Below, piece after piece: positions 33,534 through 42,449 of a stretch of 64,000 bases of DNA. The position numbers and the translations under genes were made by a program. Within the stretch, counting starts at the first letter, position 1. Each line of letters starts with the position of its first letter. Source of the DNA: Ardenticatenaceae bacterium (GTDB lineage: Bacteria > Chloroflexota > Anaerolineae > Promineifilales > Promineifilaceae); contig JACKBT010000006.1 of the NCBI GenBank assembly GCA_020634415.1, forward strand, positions 120,127-184,126, read 5' to 3'. The notes under the pieces are model-generated. The model saw only the letters and a program-made list of their open reading frames with translations. It made no database searches and was not told where the DNA came from.

Positions 33534-34027
33534 CAACTAACGAAGTGTGGACCGTAGCGCAGTTGTTGGCGCAAGTGGAAGAGGCGACGGCGGTGGTAAC
33601 GGCCGTTATCGAAAAATGTAGCGAGGCGGATTGGGAAACGGCCGTTGCTGAGGAAGAACGCACCGTTGGTGTGGTATTACATCACATCGCCTACGCCATC
33701 CCCTTTGTGGTGGATTGGGCCTGCAAACTGGCGCAAGGTGAAGGTGTCCCCGCCGTGAGCTACGATGATATACACGCCATGAATCACCAACATGCCGAAG
33801 CGCAAGCCGACGCAGATCCGACTGCCACGCTGGCTTTGCTTAAGCGCAACGCGCAAGCGGCACAAGACCAGATAGGCATGTTGAGCGATGCTGATTTGCA
33901 GGTATCGGCTTCCTTTCCTCTAATTGGCGGGCAGCCGATTTCAGTGCAACAGATGGTGCAATGGTTTCTCGTGAACCATGCCCACAATCATGTTGCGGCA
34001 ATTCATAAAACAATTGGAGGAGAATAA
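33530..34027 (+). CDS. DinB-like four-helix protein
   Basis: The 165-residue protein fits the DinB/YfiT-like metalloprotein superfamily: a helical bundle with VGVVLHHIAYAIPFVVDW (His about 50) and, near the C-terminus, MVQWFLVNHAHNHVAAIHKTIGG with the His pair expected to bind a metal ion. Members include thiol-dependent transferases such as mycothiol- or bacillithiol-using enzymes, but most are uncharacterised. The ATG overlaps the stop of the truncated ABM frame. Genes on both sides are damaged, so this may be the surviving member of a small decayed operon. Confidence 0.75.
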   Translation: MTTNEVWTVAQLLAQVEEATAVVTAVIEKCSEADWETAVAEEERTVGVVLHHIAYAIPFVVDWACKLAQGEGVPAVSYDDIHAMNHQHAEAQADADPTATLALLKRNAQAAQDQIGMLSDADLQVSASFPLIGGQPISVQQMVQWFLVNHAHNHVAAIHKTIGGE

Positions 34028-34030
34028 AAA

Positions 34031-34207
34031 ATGACCACAATCATCAAATCCATTGAGTTTGCCTCTATGGCTGACTGGGCAGAGTGGTATAGCCACAACA
34101 TGATTCAGCAGGTGCTGCTTGATATGCACACTTTGGCGATAAACGTTTCGACAGAGCTTTGGAGGCCAAGCCCCATGATGCCTGAACCTGTGCGGCCGAG
34201 TGGATGA
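34031..34207 (+). pseudogene. Short decayed coding fragment after the DinB-like gene
   Basis: A 58-codon frame starts three bases after the DinB-like stop (MTTIIKSIEFASMADWAEWY). It shows no family signature, and from about codon 33 another frame reads more protein-like (FGDKRFDRALEAKPHDA), indicating an indel. It is probably a remnant. Confidence 0.4.
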
Positions 34208-34313
34208 TGAGGGGAAAAACGGCCGTTTCCTAACCTTTGACTTATTGCACGGGTGGGAAACGGCCGTTAGCACCACAGATTTCTCGGTTTATTTGCCAGT
34301 TGTAATTCGATGA
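34179..34313 (+). pseudogene. Remnant tail of a secreted protein ending in VYLPVVIR
   Basis: In a third frame, codons from about 34179 to a stop at 34311-34313 end in TTDFSVYLPVVIR, which matches the C-terminal tail of the intact secreted proteins nearby. No start or upstream domain is present. Two ACGGCCGT sites lie inside. It is probably the 3' end of a deleted surface-protein gene, although chance resemblance is possible. Confidence 0.35.
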
Positions 34314-34344
34314 GTTATTGGCTCTTTTTTGAGGATGGATTGAT

Positions 34345-37300
34345 ATGGATAAACGCTACAAGATGAAAAGACGGATGATTGTGGGAATACAGATACCGCT
34401 GTTGGTGGCTTTGTTGGGTGTGTTCTGTTTTGCGCCGATGATGACGGCAACGGCCGTTGTCGAAGCCCCCGAAACAGGCGTTTTACTTTGGCCCAATGGC
34501 GAATCCTTTACCGAATTTGGCGGTAACGAGATTGCCCAAATTGATCTGGGCATCATCAGCTTTGTAGATGATTGTGATGAAGATAACGGCGGCATCAACG
34601 ACTTCATCTATCCCTTCGCCAGCGTCTATGTTGTGCCCAGCGGCAGTGTGGCGGTGGGCGGGACGCTGAATGATGTGTTGGGTGCGCCCAATGTGGTGAT
34701 GGGGTCGAGCGGCGGGCTGTTCATCAATGAAATCGTCGCCACTACTGCGCCAGGTGGCACGGTGGCACCTGGGACGTATGCGGTGGTGTATGATGAATGC
34801 CAGGATGGTAAGTTGGATGAGATTGATTCGCTTTTTGATCCGGCTTTTACGGTGAATGTTTCTATTGATTTGCCACCTTACGCGCCCATTGAGGCGATGA
34901 AAATAGAGGCGTTTTTTGAGCAGCTTAAATGGTTTTTAGCGCATAAAAGTTTGGGCTGGCTGTTTGATTTGGCCGATTGGGCTGGGGATCAGGCCCCTTC
35001 TGGTTTCGTGAATCGTGTCATTAGCAGGTTGGGGCAAGCGGCTGATAAGTTTTTTGACTCAGACCCTAAAAAGGCGACGTTAACGGCCGTTCTCAACACC
35101 TCCCGCCATTATGGCGGCATCGCCCTCGACCCACCCGACTATGAATATGACCAGCTTACGCCACTTGGCCCACGCCAAAATATTGTAGCCGAAAGCGACG
35201 ATCCCTTGTTTGTGGCTTTGGCCCAATTAGGCAGCGGTGCCGAAAACGAAGCCGCTTTGGCCGAAGCCCTACTGCATTCAGTGGAGCGGTATCAGGGAGC
35301 CGAGAGTGAAGGGAATGGCGAATGGGGCTTGATTCATGCGCGGGCTATGCGCGATTATGCCACGTTGTTGATCGCCCAACTGACCCATACCTATGACAAT
35401 TTGGACGCTGCCTCGGCAGCATTGGTGGCCGATACGACTGATTTTGATGGTTGGGCAACGGTGGTGGAAGCCTATCGCTTGGAGGTAGCCGCCTCTGGTT
35501 TTGTGACGGATGATGTGCGCTTGGCAATGAATTTGGGGCTGACGCTGACGGAGACAGAGCAGTTGGCAGATGAGTTTGTGGCAGGGGGTGAGGTACTGTT
35601 TAGTGAAGCAGATTTGCTCGCCACCTTCGCCGATATACAGAACAACCACGCCGCTTTAATCATCCAGCTAACCGGTTTAATAAGCGATGTCCAGACCATC
35701 GTGGACGAGTTGGCGGGCAATCCGCTGGTGATTGATTTAGCACCCATGGTGGATGCGGGGGGTGCGTACACAGGCACGGAAGGGGTGCAAATGACCTTTG
35801 ATGGCTCGGGGACGGGCGGCAATATTGTCTCGTATGCGTGGGATTTGGATGGGGATGGGGCGTTTGATGATGGCACGGGGGTTGCGCCGACGTTTGTGTA
35901 TACACAGGCGCGGCAGGGGTGGATTGGCTTGTTGGCGACGAATGATTTGGGCAAGCAAAACGTTGGTTATGCTTCGCTGGTGGTGAACAATGGGAACAGC
36001 CCGCCTGTGATTAGTGCCATCATGCCGCCGTCGCGGACGGTGACGATGACGGTGGGCGTGATGGAGCAGTTTGCGATAACGGCCGTTGATCCTGACGGCG
36101 ATTCGGTCACAGTGGATTGGTATGTGGATGGGGTGTTGATGGGGATGGGCAGTGCTTTTGATTTTACGCCAACGGCCGTTGGTGTTTACGCCGTCGAAGC
36201 GGCGGTGGCTGATGATTCACCATTCGGTGGTCTTGTGGCCCAGCTTTGGCTGGTGTATGTGGATACGGTGGATGGTGATGGCGATGGTTGGAACGCTGTG
36301 CCGGACTGTAATGATGGTAATCCAGCCGTTAATCCCGGCGCGGTGGAGATTTTGTTTAATGGGATTGATGATGATTGTAATGCGGACACGCCGGATATTG
36401 GTACGCCAGCAGTGGTGGATGCGGGGTTGGATATAACGGCCGTTGAAGGCGATATCATCACTATTACGGCTACTTTTACGGACAGCAATCCGGCTAATAC
36501 GCATACGGCCGTTTTTGATTGGGGCGATGGCACGGTGATGACGGGGACGGTGGGGATGGGAACGGCCGTTGCGGGACACGTTTATGGCGATAATGGCACA
36601 TTCACCGTTGAAATCTGTTTGACCGATGACGAGGGCGCGGTTGGCTGTGATGAATTGCAGGCCGATGTTGCCAACGCCGTACCCCTCATTGATCCTTTTG
36701 GTTTAGATGCCTGGGCGCATGAAGATTATCCAGCGGCGGATCCCCCTGCTAATTGGGTGATTGCCCCCGACAGACAAAGTGTGCTGCAAACAGTCAATGG
36801 CAAACCCTCATTCTTTTATAGTGATTTTAGTGCCACCGATACCATTCTAAAGGCCACGATGCGCGTGGCTGATCCGGCCTTTGATGATGATTATATTGGC
36901 TTTGCGCTGGGTTATGAACCGGGCGACAACACAAACCCCAATGCCGATTACTTGCTGATAGATTGGAAAAAATTGACTCAGAGTGGCGCGACCAGGGGAC
37001 TGGCCCTTTCTCGTGTAACAGGTGTAGCCACAGCGGGCAATTTTTGGACGCATACGGGGGCTGTGCAGGAGTTGGATCGCGGTATCACGCGGGGAAATTC
37101 TGCTTGGGCCAGTTATACCAGCTACCAATTTAGGTTCCATTTTACGGCGACGAGTCTTCAGGTGTATGTGAACAATGTTTTGGAGTTTGATATGACGGGG
37201 AATTTTGCTGACGGCCGTTTCGCTTTCTACAACTTCTCACAGCCGCAGGTGACATACAGCGCCTTTGAATTCATCAAAACAGAGACACAAGAAGGGGTGT

Positions 37301-39006
37301 CATTACCGCATAGTGTGACGCTGATTGATCCCGGCTTTTTGGATGAGCATACGGCTCTTTTCGATTGGGGCGATGGCACAGCCGCCGATACTGGCTACAT
37401 TGGCGAAGTCAATGGCAGCCAAGTCGTTACATCCACCCATACCTACGCCGACAATGGCAGCTACACCGCTAATGTCTGCGTCACCGATGATGATGGCGAC
37501 ACGGGCTGCAGCGATTTTGCTGTCACCGTTGTCAATCTACCACCGACGGTCATGGCAGGGCCAGACCGCGCCATCAATGATTTCCTGCTGCTTGATGGGG
37601 CGGCGTTTGTGGATTTGGGTGTGATGGATACGCACACGGCGACGGTGGGCTGGGGGGACGGGGTGACGGAAACGGCGACCATCACCGAATATCTGGGCAT
37701 GGGTGTGGTCCTCTCGCCCACCCACGTCTACAGCCAAAGCGGCGTGTACGATGTGCAGGTCTGTGTGACGGACAATGATGGTGATATGGGCTGTGATGGC
37801 CTGGTGGTGACGGCCACCATCGAGCCAGAAGCTCCCTTTGTGACGCTGTGGCATGAGAATGTGATTGATGAGGGGGAGACGGTGACGCATACGCTGACCT
37901 TTACGCAGAGTAATACGGCTTATTCGCATGAGGCAACGGCCGTCTGGGGCGACGGCACCATCACCCAACCGATCACCATTACCAACAACAATGGCAACTT
38001 TGGCTTGGCCCATTTGAGCCATCCTTATCTGGAGGATGGGGTGTACACGGCCACGTTTACGGTATGCAATGATGTGATGCTGTGTACGGCCGTTTCCGCT
38101 TTAGAAACCGTCAACAATCTACCGCCAGTGGTCAATGCGGGAGCCGATGTAGTGGTGTTGGCTACGGCGATGTTGACGGAGGCTGTGTTTGTGGATGCGG
38201 GGGTGTTGGATGGGCATACGGCCGTTATTAGTTGGGGCGATGGCCTGACCACAGCGGGCAGCATTAGCGAGACCAACGGCAGTGGCACGGTGACGGCCAC
38301 CCATGTCTACAGCCAGAGTGGTGTCTATGCCGCTCAACTTTGTGTCACCGATGATGATGGCGGCACGGGCTGTAATGGCTTGACGATCACGGTTACGCGA
38401 GGGCTGGAAGCCCCCTTTGTGACGCTGTGGCCGGACAATGTGGCCGATGAAGGCGGCACGATTACGCACACGTTAACGGTCAGTCAGAGCAGCGCGGGCT
38501 ATCTGCACAGCGGCACAATTGATTGGGGCGATGGGACAATGACGCAATCCATTACGCTGACGAATGGGGGCGGCGTGGTTGAGTTGGCGCATGTGTATCT
38601 GGATGATGGTGTGTACACGGCGACGGTGATGGTGTGTAATGATGGCGGCTTGTGTACGGCCGTTTTCGCGGCAGAAACCATCCACAACCTGCCCCCCATC
38701 GTCATGGCTGGAGCCGACATTACTATAACGGGGTGGGTGACGCTGACGGATGTTCTATTTGTGGATGCGGGGGTGTTGGATGTGCATACGGCCGTTATTG
38801 ATTGGGGTGATGGGGTGACGGAAACGGCCGTTGTGCAGGCCAACGGCGTAATTGGCTCACATCTATACAGTGAGGCTGGCAGCTATGCGGTGGAAATCTG
38901 TGTAACGGATGATGACGGCGGGGTGGGGTGTGATGGGTTGGGTGTGGTGGTGGAAACGGCCGTTGCGCCTCCCCGCCAACTGTTCTTGCCCCTAGTCACA
39001 AGGTAG
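34345..39006 (+). CDS. Giant secreted PKD-repeat surface protein
   Basis: This 1553-residue protein has a signal peptide (residues 9-38, ending TATAVV). A unique helical N-terminal region (to about 460) leads to PKD/polycystic-type repeats, recognisable by (F/V/I)xWGDG, at least seven of them. A calcium-type motif (DGDGWNAVPDCNDGNPAVNPGAV, written here in part: DCNDGNPAVNPGA) of the 'putative metal-binding' class lies at about residue 650. A thrombospondin-C-like lectin-fold domain follows (about 800-985, FDDDYIGFALGYEPGD). It ends in QLFLPLVTR. It is probably a surface adhesin or stalk protein. It is dense in ACGGCCGT sites (15). Confidence 0.88.
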   Translation: MDKRYKMKRRMIVGIQIPLLVALLGVFCFAPMMTATAVVEAPETGVLLWPNGESFTEFGGNEIAQIDLGIISFVDDCDEDNGGINDFIYPFASVYVVPSGSVAVGGTLNDVLGAPNVVMGSSGGLFINEIVATTAPGGTVAPGTYAVVYDECQDGKLDEIDSLFDPAFTVNVSIDLPPYAPIEAMKIEAFFEQLKWFLAHKSLGWLFDLADWAGDQAPSGFVNRVISRLGQAADKFFDSDPKKATLTAVLNTSRHYGGIALDPPDYEYDQLTPLGPRQNIVAESDDPLFVALAQLGSGAENEAALAEALLHSVERYQGAESEGNGEWGLIHARAMRDYATLLIAQLTHTYDNLDAASAALVADTTDFDGWATVVEAYRLEVAASGFVTDDVRLAMNLGLTLTETEQLADEFVAGGEVLFSEADLLATFADIQNNHAALIIQLTGLISDVQTIVDELAGNPLVIDLAPMVDAGGAYTGTEGVQMTFDGSGTGGNIVSYAWDLDGDGAFDDGTGVAPTFVYTQARQGWIGLLATNDLGKQNVGYASLVVNNGNSPPVISAIMPPSRTVTMTVGVMEQFAITAVDPDGDSVTVDWYVDGVLMGMGSAFDFTPTAVGVYAVEAAVADDSPFGGLVAQLWLVYVDTVDGDGDGWNAVPDCNDGNPAVNPGAVEILFNGIDDDCNADTPDIGTPAVVDAGLDITAVEGDIITITATFTDSNPANTHTAVFDWGDGTVMTGTVGMGTAVAGHVYGDNGTFTVEICLTDDEGAVGCDELQADVANAVPLIDPFGLDAWAHEDYPAADPPANWVIAPDRQSVLQTVNGKPSFFYSDFSATDTILKATMRVADPAFDDDYIGFALGYEPGDNTNPNADYLLIDWKKLTQSGATRGLALSRVTGVATAGNFWTHTGAVQELDRGITRGNSAWASYTSYQFRFHFTATSLQVYVNNVLEFDMTGNFADGRFAFYNFSQPQVTYSAFEFIKTETQEGVSLPHSVTLIDPGFLDEHTALFDWGDGTAADTGYIGEVNGSQVVTSTHTYADNGSYTANVCVTDDDGDTGCSDFAVTVVNLPPTVMAGPDRAINDFLLLDGAAFVDLGVMDTHTATVGWGDGVTETATITEYLGMGVVLSPTHVYSQSGVYDVQVCVTDNDGDMGCDGLVVTATIEPEAPFVTLWHENVIDEGETVTHTLTFTQSNTAYSHEATAVWGDGTITQPITITNNNGNFGLAHLSHPYLEDGVYTATFTVCNDVMLCTAVSALETVNNLPPVVNAGADVVVLATAMLTEAVFVDAGVLDGHTAVISWGDGLTTAGSISETNGSGTVTATHVYSQSGVYAAQLCVTDDDGGTGCNGLTITVTRGLEAPFVTLWPDNVADEGGTITHTLTVSQSSAGYLHSGTIDWGDGTMTQSITLTNGGGVVELAHVYLDDGVYTATVMVCNDGGLCTAVFAAETIHNLPPIVMAGADITITGWVTLTDVLFVDAGVLDVHTAVIDWGDGVTETAVVQANGVIGSHLYSEAGSYAVEICVTDDDGGVGCDGLGVVVETAVAPPRQLFLPLVTR

Positions 39007-39054
39007 ATAGGTACTACAAAAATAATCAATCTCACGCCATAATACATAAACCTG

Positions 39055-39150
39055 TTGTAACTGTTCACCCTCCCGGAGGTTTTCCCTTGAGAGAGCCTCC
39101 GTAAAAGAAGCCTCCGGGAGGATTTTTTACGCGAAGGACTGAATAATTAC
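39055..39150 (+). repeat. 96-bp palindromic element, copy A
   Basis: The element runs from TTGTAACTGTTCACCC to GGACTGAATAATTAC. It contains CCTCCCGGAGG (39069-39079) and its exact complement CCTCCGGGAGG, separated by an AGAGAGCCTCCG centre, followed by TTTTTT. Copy B at 47739-47834 is the reverse complement with 88 of 96 bases identical. It lies just after the PKD-protein gene. Confidence 0.9.
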
Positions 39151-39232
39151 AATCTGTTTCCCTAAGGCGAAGTTGAACCGGGGTCATTGATACCCAATGT
39201 TCAATGAGCAAACCATAAATCAGGAGCAAAAA

Positions 39233-39493
39233 ATGAACAAAGTATGTCACATCTGTCAGTCCGACAAAATCATGCCCGAAGTGCAGATTATGGATCAGGG
39301 GCAATATTCGGATAATAAGTTGAAGGTGGGTATTGATACCAAACCGCAGGCTATTTTGTTGAAGGGCTGGGTGCAAGCCCAGCTAAAAGCCTGGATTTGT
39401 GGCGACTGTGGGCATGTGGAGCTTTATGTGGACAATCCACAAGATTTGTATAAGGCGTATTTGCGGAAGATAGATATGCTGACTGAGGATTGA
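39233..39493 (+). CDS. Small zinc-ribbon protein
   Basis: The 86-residue protein has two Cys pairs, VCHICQSD (residues 5-8) and WICGDCGH (about 56-59), forming a zinc ribbon. An internal segment (QGQYSDNKLKVGIDTKP) and an acidic C-terminus complete it. ATG 39233 is favoured by AGGAG at 39222-39226; the ATG at 39197 lacks a site. Such small zinc-ribbon proteins are common and mostly uncharacterised. It is monocistronic and closed by the shared terminator at 39531. Confidence 0.75.
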   Translation: MNKVCHICQSDKIMPEVQIMDQGQYSDNKLKVGIDTKPQAILLKGWVQAQLKAWICGDCGHVELYVDNPQDLYKAYLRKIDMLTED

Positions 39494-39530
39494 GGGTAAC
39501 GGCCGTTACCTCCACCTCATAAACAAAAAA

Positions 39531-39562
39531 AAGACCGGCTGTGGCAAACCACAGCCGGTCTT
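39531..39562. terminator. Bidirectional intrinsic terminator
   Basis: AAGACCGGCTGTGG (39531-39544) pairs with CCACAGCCGGTCTT (39549-39562) over CAAA. It has an A-run on its left and T bases on its right, so it can serve both the zinc-ribbon gene and the convergent lipoprotein gene. Confidence 0.93.
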
Positions 39563-39585
39563 TAACTTTGATCGCCTAAAAGGGA

Positions 39586-41976
39586 TTACATGTCAGAGTC
39601 AACGTAGAAGTCAAAGAAGCCCTCACCACTAAAGAAGTCACTGACTTCAATGATGATAGCTTGATCGGCATCAAAAGTGAAAGACAACGTTTCAGTCTCG
39701 CCAAACAAGCCTTCATCCATTTCGGCCAAAACATTACCGTCTTCATCCAGAATGCGAATAACCATATCAATCTCGTCATCGCCTTCCAGGGTCAGGTCAA
39801 TTGTTTCGCCAGCCAGACCATCGTACCAATATTCAACAATGCTGCCGTCTGGGGTGAAGTGGCCGTCAATGTAGTCACCAGCGGCCAGGACGAATTGAGT
39901 GGTGGCGGGGCCAATCAAGGTCACGTCATATTCGCCTGTGCTGCCTTCAAAACCGCTGACCTGGAAGTAGTAGTTGCCGCCAGAGGGAACAACGAAGACC
40001 AACTCTTCAAAACCAGTGGTGTTGTCTACGGAGTTTACGAGTTGGTCGGTGTCGTCGTTGTAGATTTCGAGAACAACGTCAAACTCGTTGCCAACTGGTT
40101 CAATGATGGCTGTGACTTGGTCGCCAGCTTCGGCCACGAAGGGGAAGGCATGGGTTTCGGTGGCATCGTCTATGACATAGTAGGTGTATAACACGGTTGC
40201 CGAGGCACCATCGTTGGAAAGGTTCAGGGTGACTTCAAAGTCGCCGGTGCTGCCTTCATAACCGCGCACGGCAATGGTGTAAGCGCCGCTGGCCGGCAGG
40301 CTGTAGACGCGCAAGAATTCCGTATCGAAGGAGGCATCAATTTCCCCGTCGTCCAGCACGGAACGGCCGTTGCTGTCCAACAGATCCAAAATCACATCAA
40401 ATTCTTCTGTGAGGGGGTCTACCGTCACATCCACCAAATCATTGGCATCACCAAAGAAGGTGAACGTTATTGTTTCATCGCCAGCAATCGTGCCAACAGC
40501 AGCTTCGCCATAAGCCAGCGTGTCGCCTGTGGGGGCAGTGCCGCTGCTGGCACTGCTGAGGCTTAGCTCAAAGTTGCCCGTGGAGTCGGCGAAGCCGCGC
40601 ACGGAGATGATGTAATTACCAGCGGCCGTTATCACCAAATCTGAAATCTCTTCCTCATCGAAAGAATTATCTATCTCACCCGAAGGCAGAATAGAGCTGC
40701 CTGCTGCATCCAACACATCTACAACGGCATCCAAATCATCATCCAATGGTGTCACCACAATATTGACGACATCACCCGCGACGGCGGTAAATGACCATTT
40801 GGCCGAATTGCCAGCGGGGACGCTGCTTTGGACTGTATCGCCATAGGCCAACGAGCCAGAGCTATCAAACTCCCCACCGCTGCTGGTGGAACCAGCTTCA
40901 TTGATGGTTAAGGTGTAGTCGCCGGACGAGCCAGAGAAGCCTTTCAACACGATGTAGAAATCACCGGTGGAGGGGACATTCACGCCGGTAGCAGCTTCTG
41001 TACCGAAGGAACTGTCTAGTTCGCCGCCCAGAATGGAATTGCCTTCGGCATCCAAAATGTCTACGATGACATCTAAGCTTTCGGCGGGTTCAACGGTTAA
41101 ATCGAAAACTTCGCCTTCGATGCCGATGAAGTCCCAGACAACGGTTTCGTCGGCCCCGATGGTGCCGTTCATGGTGTCACCGTACAGCAGGAAGCCCTGC
41201 GATTCGGGCAAGTCCAGGCCCGGCTCTTCGACAACGGCCGGTTCGCTCACCGTCATGGTGTTGATCATGGCTTCAAAGGTGGGGAAGAAGTCGGCTTCGG
41301 TCTCGGCGGGGGTTACGCCAATGAAAACGGCCGCTCGCTCACCATTAAAGACGATGGCAAAGAGAGCCGACAGGGGGGTGCCGTTGTCGGAGGTGGTGCT
41401 GATGGTGGCGATGGCTCCATCTTGACCGTTGATGGTAACGGCCGTTGGCCCATCCACAAACTCAGTCCCATCCCCTAAGTCAAATTCATCCGAAGCCCTA
41501 TTAATCGCTTCTACAGGATCACTGGTTCCAATCTCCTCTGAAGAACCAGCAATGACTAACGCTATCCCACCCTCTTCCCCAGGGTCTGGTGAATCGAGCA
41601 GTTCTTCGGCGGAAGCAAAGGTGTTGAGGCCAAACGCGCCCTGGGTAAACCAATCAGCCGGGTAGCGCACAGAAACACCATTTTCGGTGTCTTCAAACAG
41701 TTCAAAGCCAGAAGCGGCATCGGCTGTGGGGGTTGGTTCTGGTTCAGGGGTATCCGTTGGTTCTGGTTCAGGTGTGTCAGTGGGTTCCGGCTCGTCAGTC
41801 GGTTCCGGTTCGTCGGTTGGTTCTGGTTCGTCAGTCGGTTCCGGTTCGTCCGTTGCTTCGGGAGCCTGGGTGGCCGCAGGTTCCTGAGTAGCTTCTTCTT
41901 CGCCACCACCACAGGCAACCAGAATAAGGCCCATCATTAATAACAAAACTAATAATAAACGTCGGCTGTTTTTCAT
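39586..41976 (-). CDS. Lipoprotein with repeated pre-peptidase-like beta domains
   Basis: The 796-residue protein begins with a lipobox signal (LILVACGGGEE). A (E/T)PTDEPEP linker of about 50 residues (wall-spanning spacer type) and a domain of about 170 residues (FELFEDTENGVSVRYPADW) follow. Five or so repeats of a bacterial pre-peptidase C-terminal (PPC)-like domain come next, each with DY(T/I)L/ FYI and GSSGDYTLTI-type strands. No peptidase domain is present, so it is probably a surface binding or structural lipoprotein. ATG 41976 is preceded by GGAGAA, better than the upstream start. It lacks the YLPxV tail seen on the non-lipidated secreted proteins. Confidence 0.85.
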   Translation of the reverse strand: MKNSRRLLLVLLLMMGLILVACGGGEEEATQEPAATQAPEATDEPEPTDEPEPTDEPEPTDEPEPTDTPEPEPTDTPEPEPTPTADAASGFELFEDTENGVSVRYPADWFTQGAFGLNTFASAEELLDSPDPGEEGGIALVIAGSSEEIGTSDPVEAINRASDEFDLGDGTEFVDGPTAVTINGQDGAIATISTTSDNGTPLSALFAIVFNGERAAVFIGVTPAETEADFFPTFEAMINTMTVSEPAVVEEPGLDLPESQGFLLYGDTMNGTIGADETVVWDFIGIEGEVFDLTVEPAESLDVIVDILDAEGNSILGGELDSSFGTEAATGVNVPSTGDFYIVLKGFSGSSGDYTLTINEAGSTSSGGEFDSSGSLAYGDTVQSSVPAGNSAKWSFTAVAGDVVNIVVTPLDDDLDAVVDVLDAAGSSILPSGEIDNSFDEEEISDLVITAAGNYIISVRGFADSTGNFELSLSSASSGTAPTGDTLAYGEAAVGTIAGDETITFTFFGDANDLVDVTVDPLTEEFDVILDLLDSNGRSVLDDGEIDASFDTEFLRVYSLPASGAYTIAVRGYEGSTGDFEVTLNLSNDGASATVLYTYYVIDDATETHAFPFVAEAGDQVTAIIEPVGNEFDVVLEIYNDDTDQLVNSVDNTTGFEELVFVVPSGGNYYFQVSGFEGSTGEYDVTLIGPATTQFVLAAGDYIDGHFTPDGSIVEYWYDGLAGETIDLTLEGDDEIDMVIRILDEDGNVLAEMDEGLFGETETLSFTFDADQAIIIEVSDFFSGEGFFDFYVDSDM

Positions 41977-42449
41977 GTGCAATTCTCCATTTGTATTTTT
42001 AAGTTGACAGTTACTTTTGCCAGTGATTATCAACTTATGTTTGATACATCCTTACCAATAAATATAAAAGAAATTCTTGTGCAAGATACCATCGCCTTGC
42101 CATCCTTGTCATTTCACTGTACGCCAAAGTTGTTTAACTATCCCGACAAAACAGAAGCCTCCTTATCTAATTCTACAAAGCAATTAGCCAAATTCCTTCT
42201 GGTTGATGAGCCTTTTAAGTGAAAGTTGGTGACTCCCTTCGTCAAGTATGACTAATTTATGTCAGTCCCCAAAATGCCGTAACCATCAGGGTTTGCGCAA
42301 GTTAAATTTGGCAGGGTCGCTGGGTTTTGTATATAGGTATATTTTCCTATTCGCCAGAGAGAAAGCGTGAATAATTGTCGGTCAGCTACCAAAATATTCG
42401 CGTCATTACGCCATTGGCTGTTTGGCGGATAGAAAACGGCCGTATCCAG
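41977..42449. other. AT-rich gene-free stretch
   Basis: Between the lipoprotein and dinG (both minus strand) lie about 470 AT-rich bases with no convincing gene. A GTG-initiated 81-codon + frame at 41977 lacks a ribosome-binding site and family features. The first 20 bases hold the lipoprotein's ribosome-binding site in minus orientation. ACGGCCGT appears only at the right end (about 42436). I see no clear promoter match. Confidence 0.5.

Noticed and set aside
39055..39150. 96-bp element as a simple terminator of the PKD-protein gene
   Set aside because: The stem and T-run could terminate, but the second, inverted copy with the same flanks shows it is a dispersed element.
41977..42222. 81-codon + frame upstream of the lipoprotein
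   Set aside because: GTG start without a ribosome-binding site; it covers the lipoprotein's own upstream region and shows no family features.
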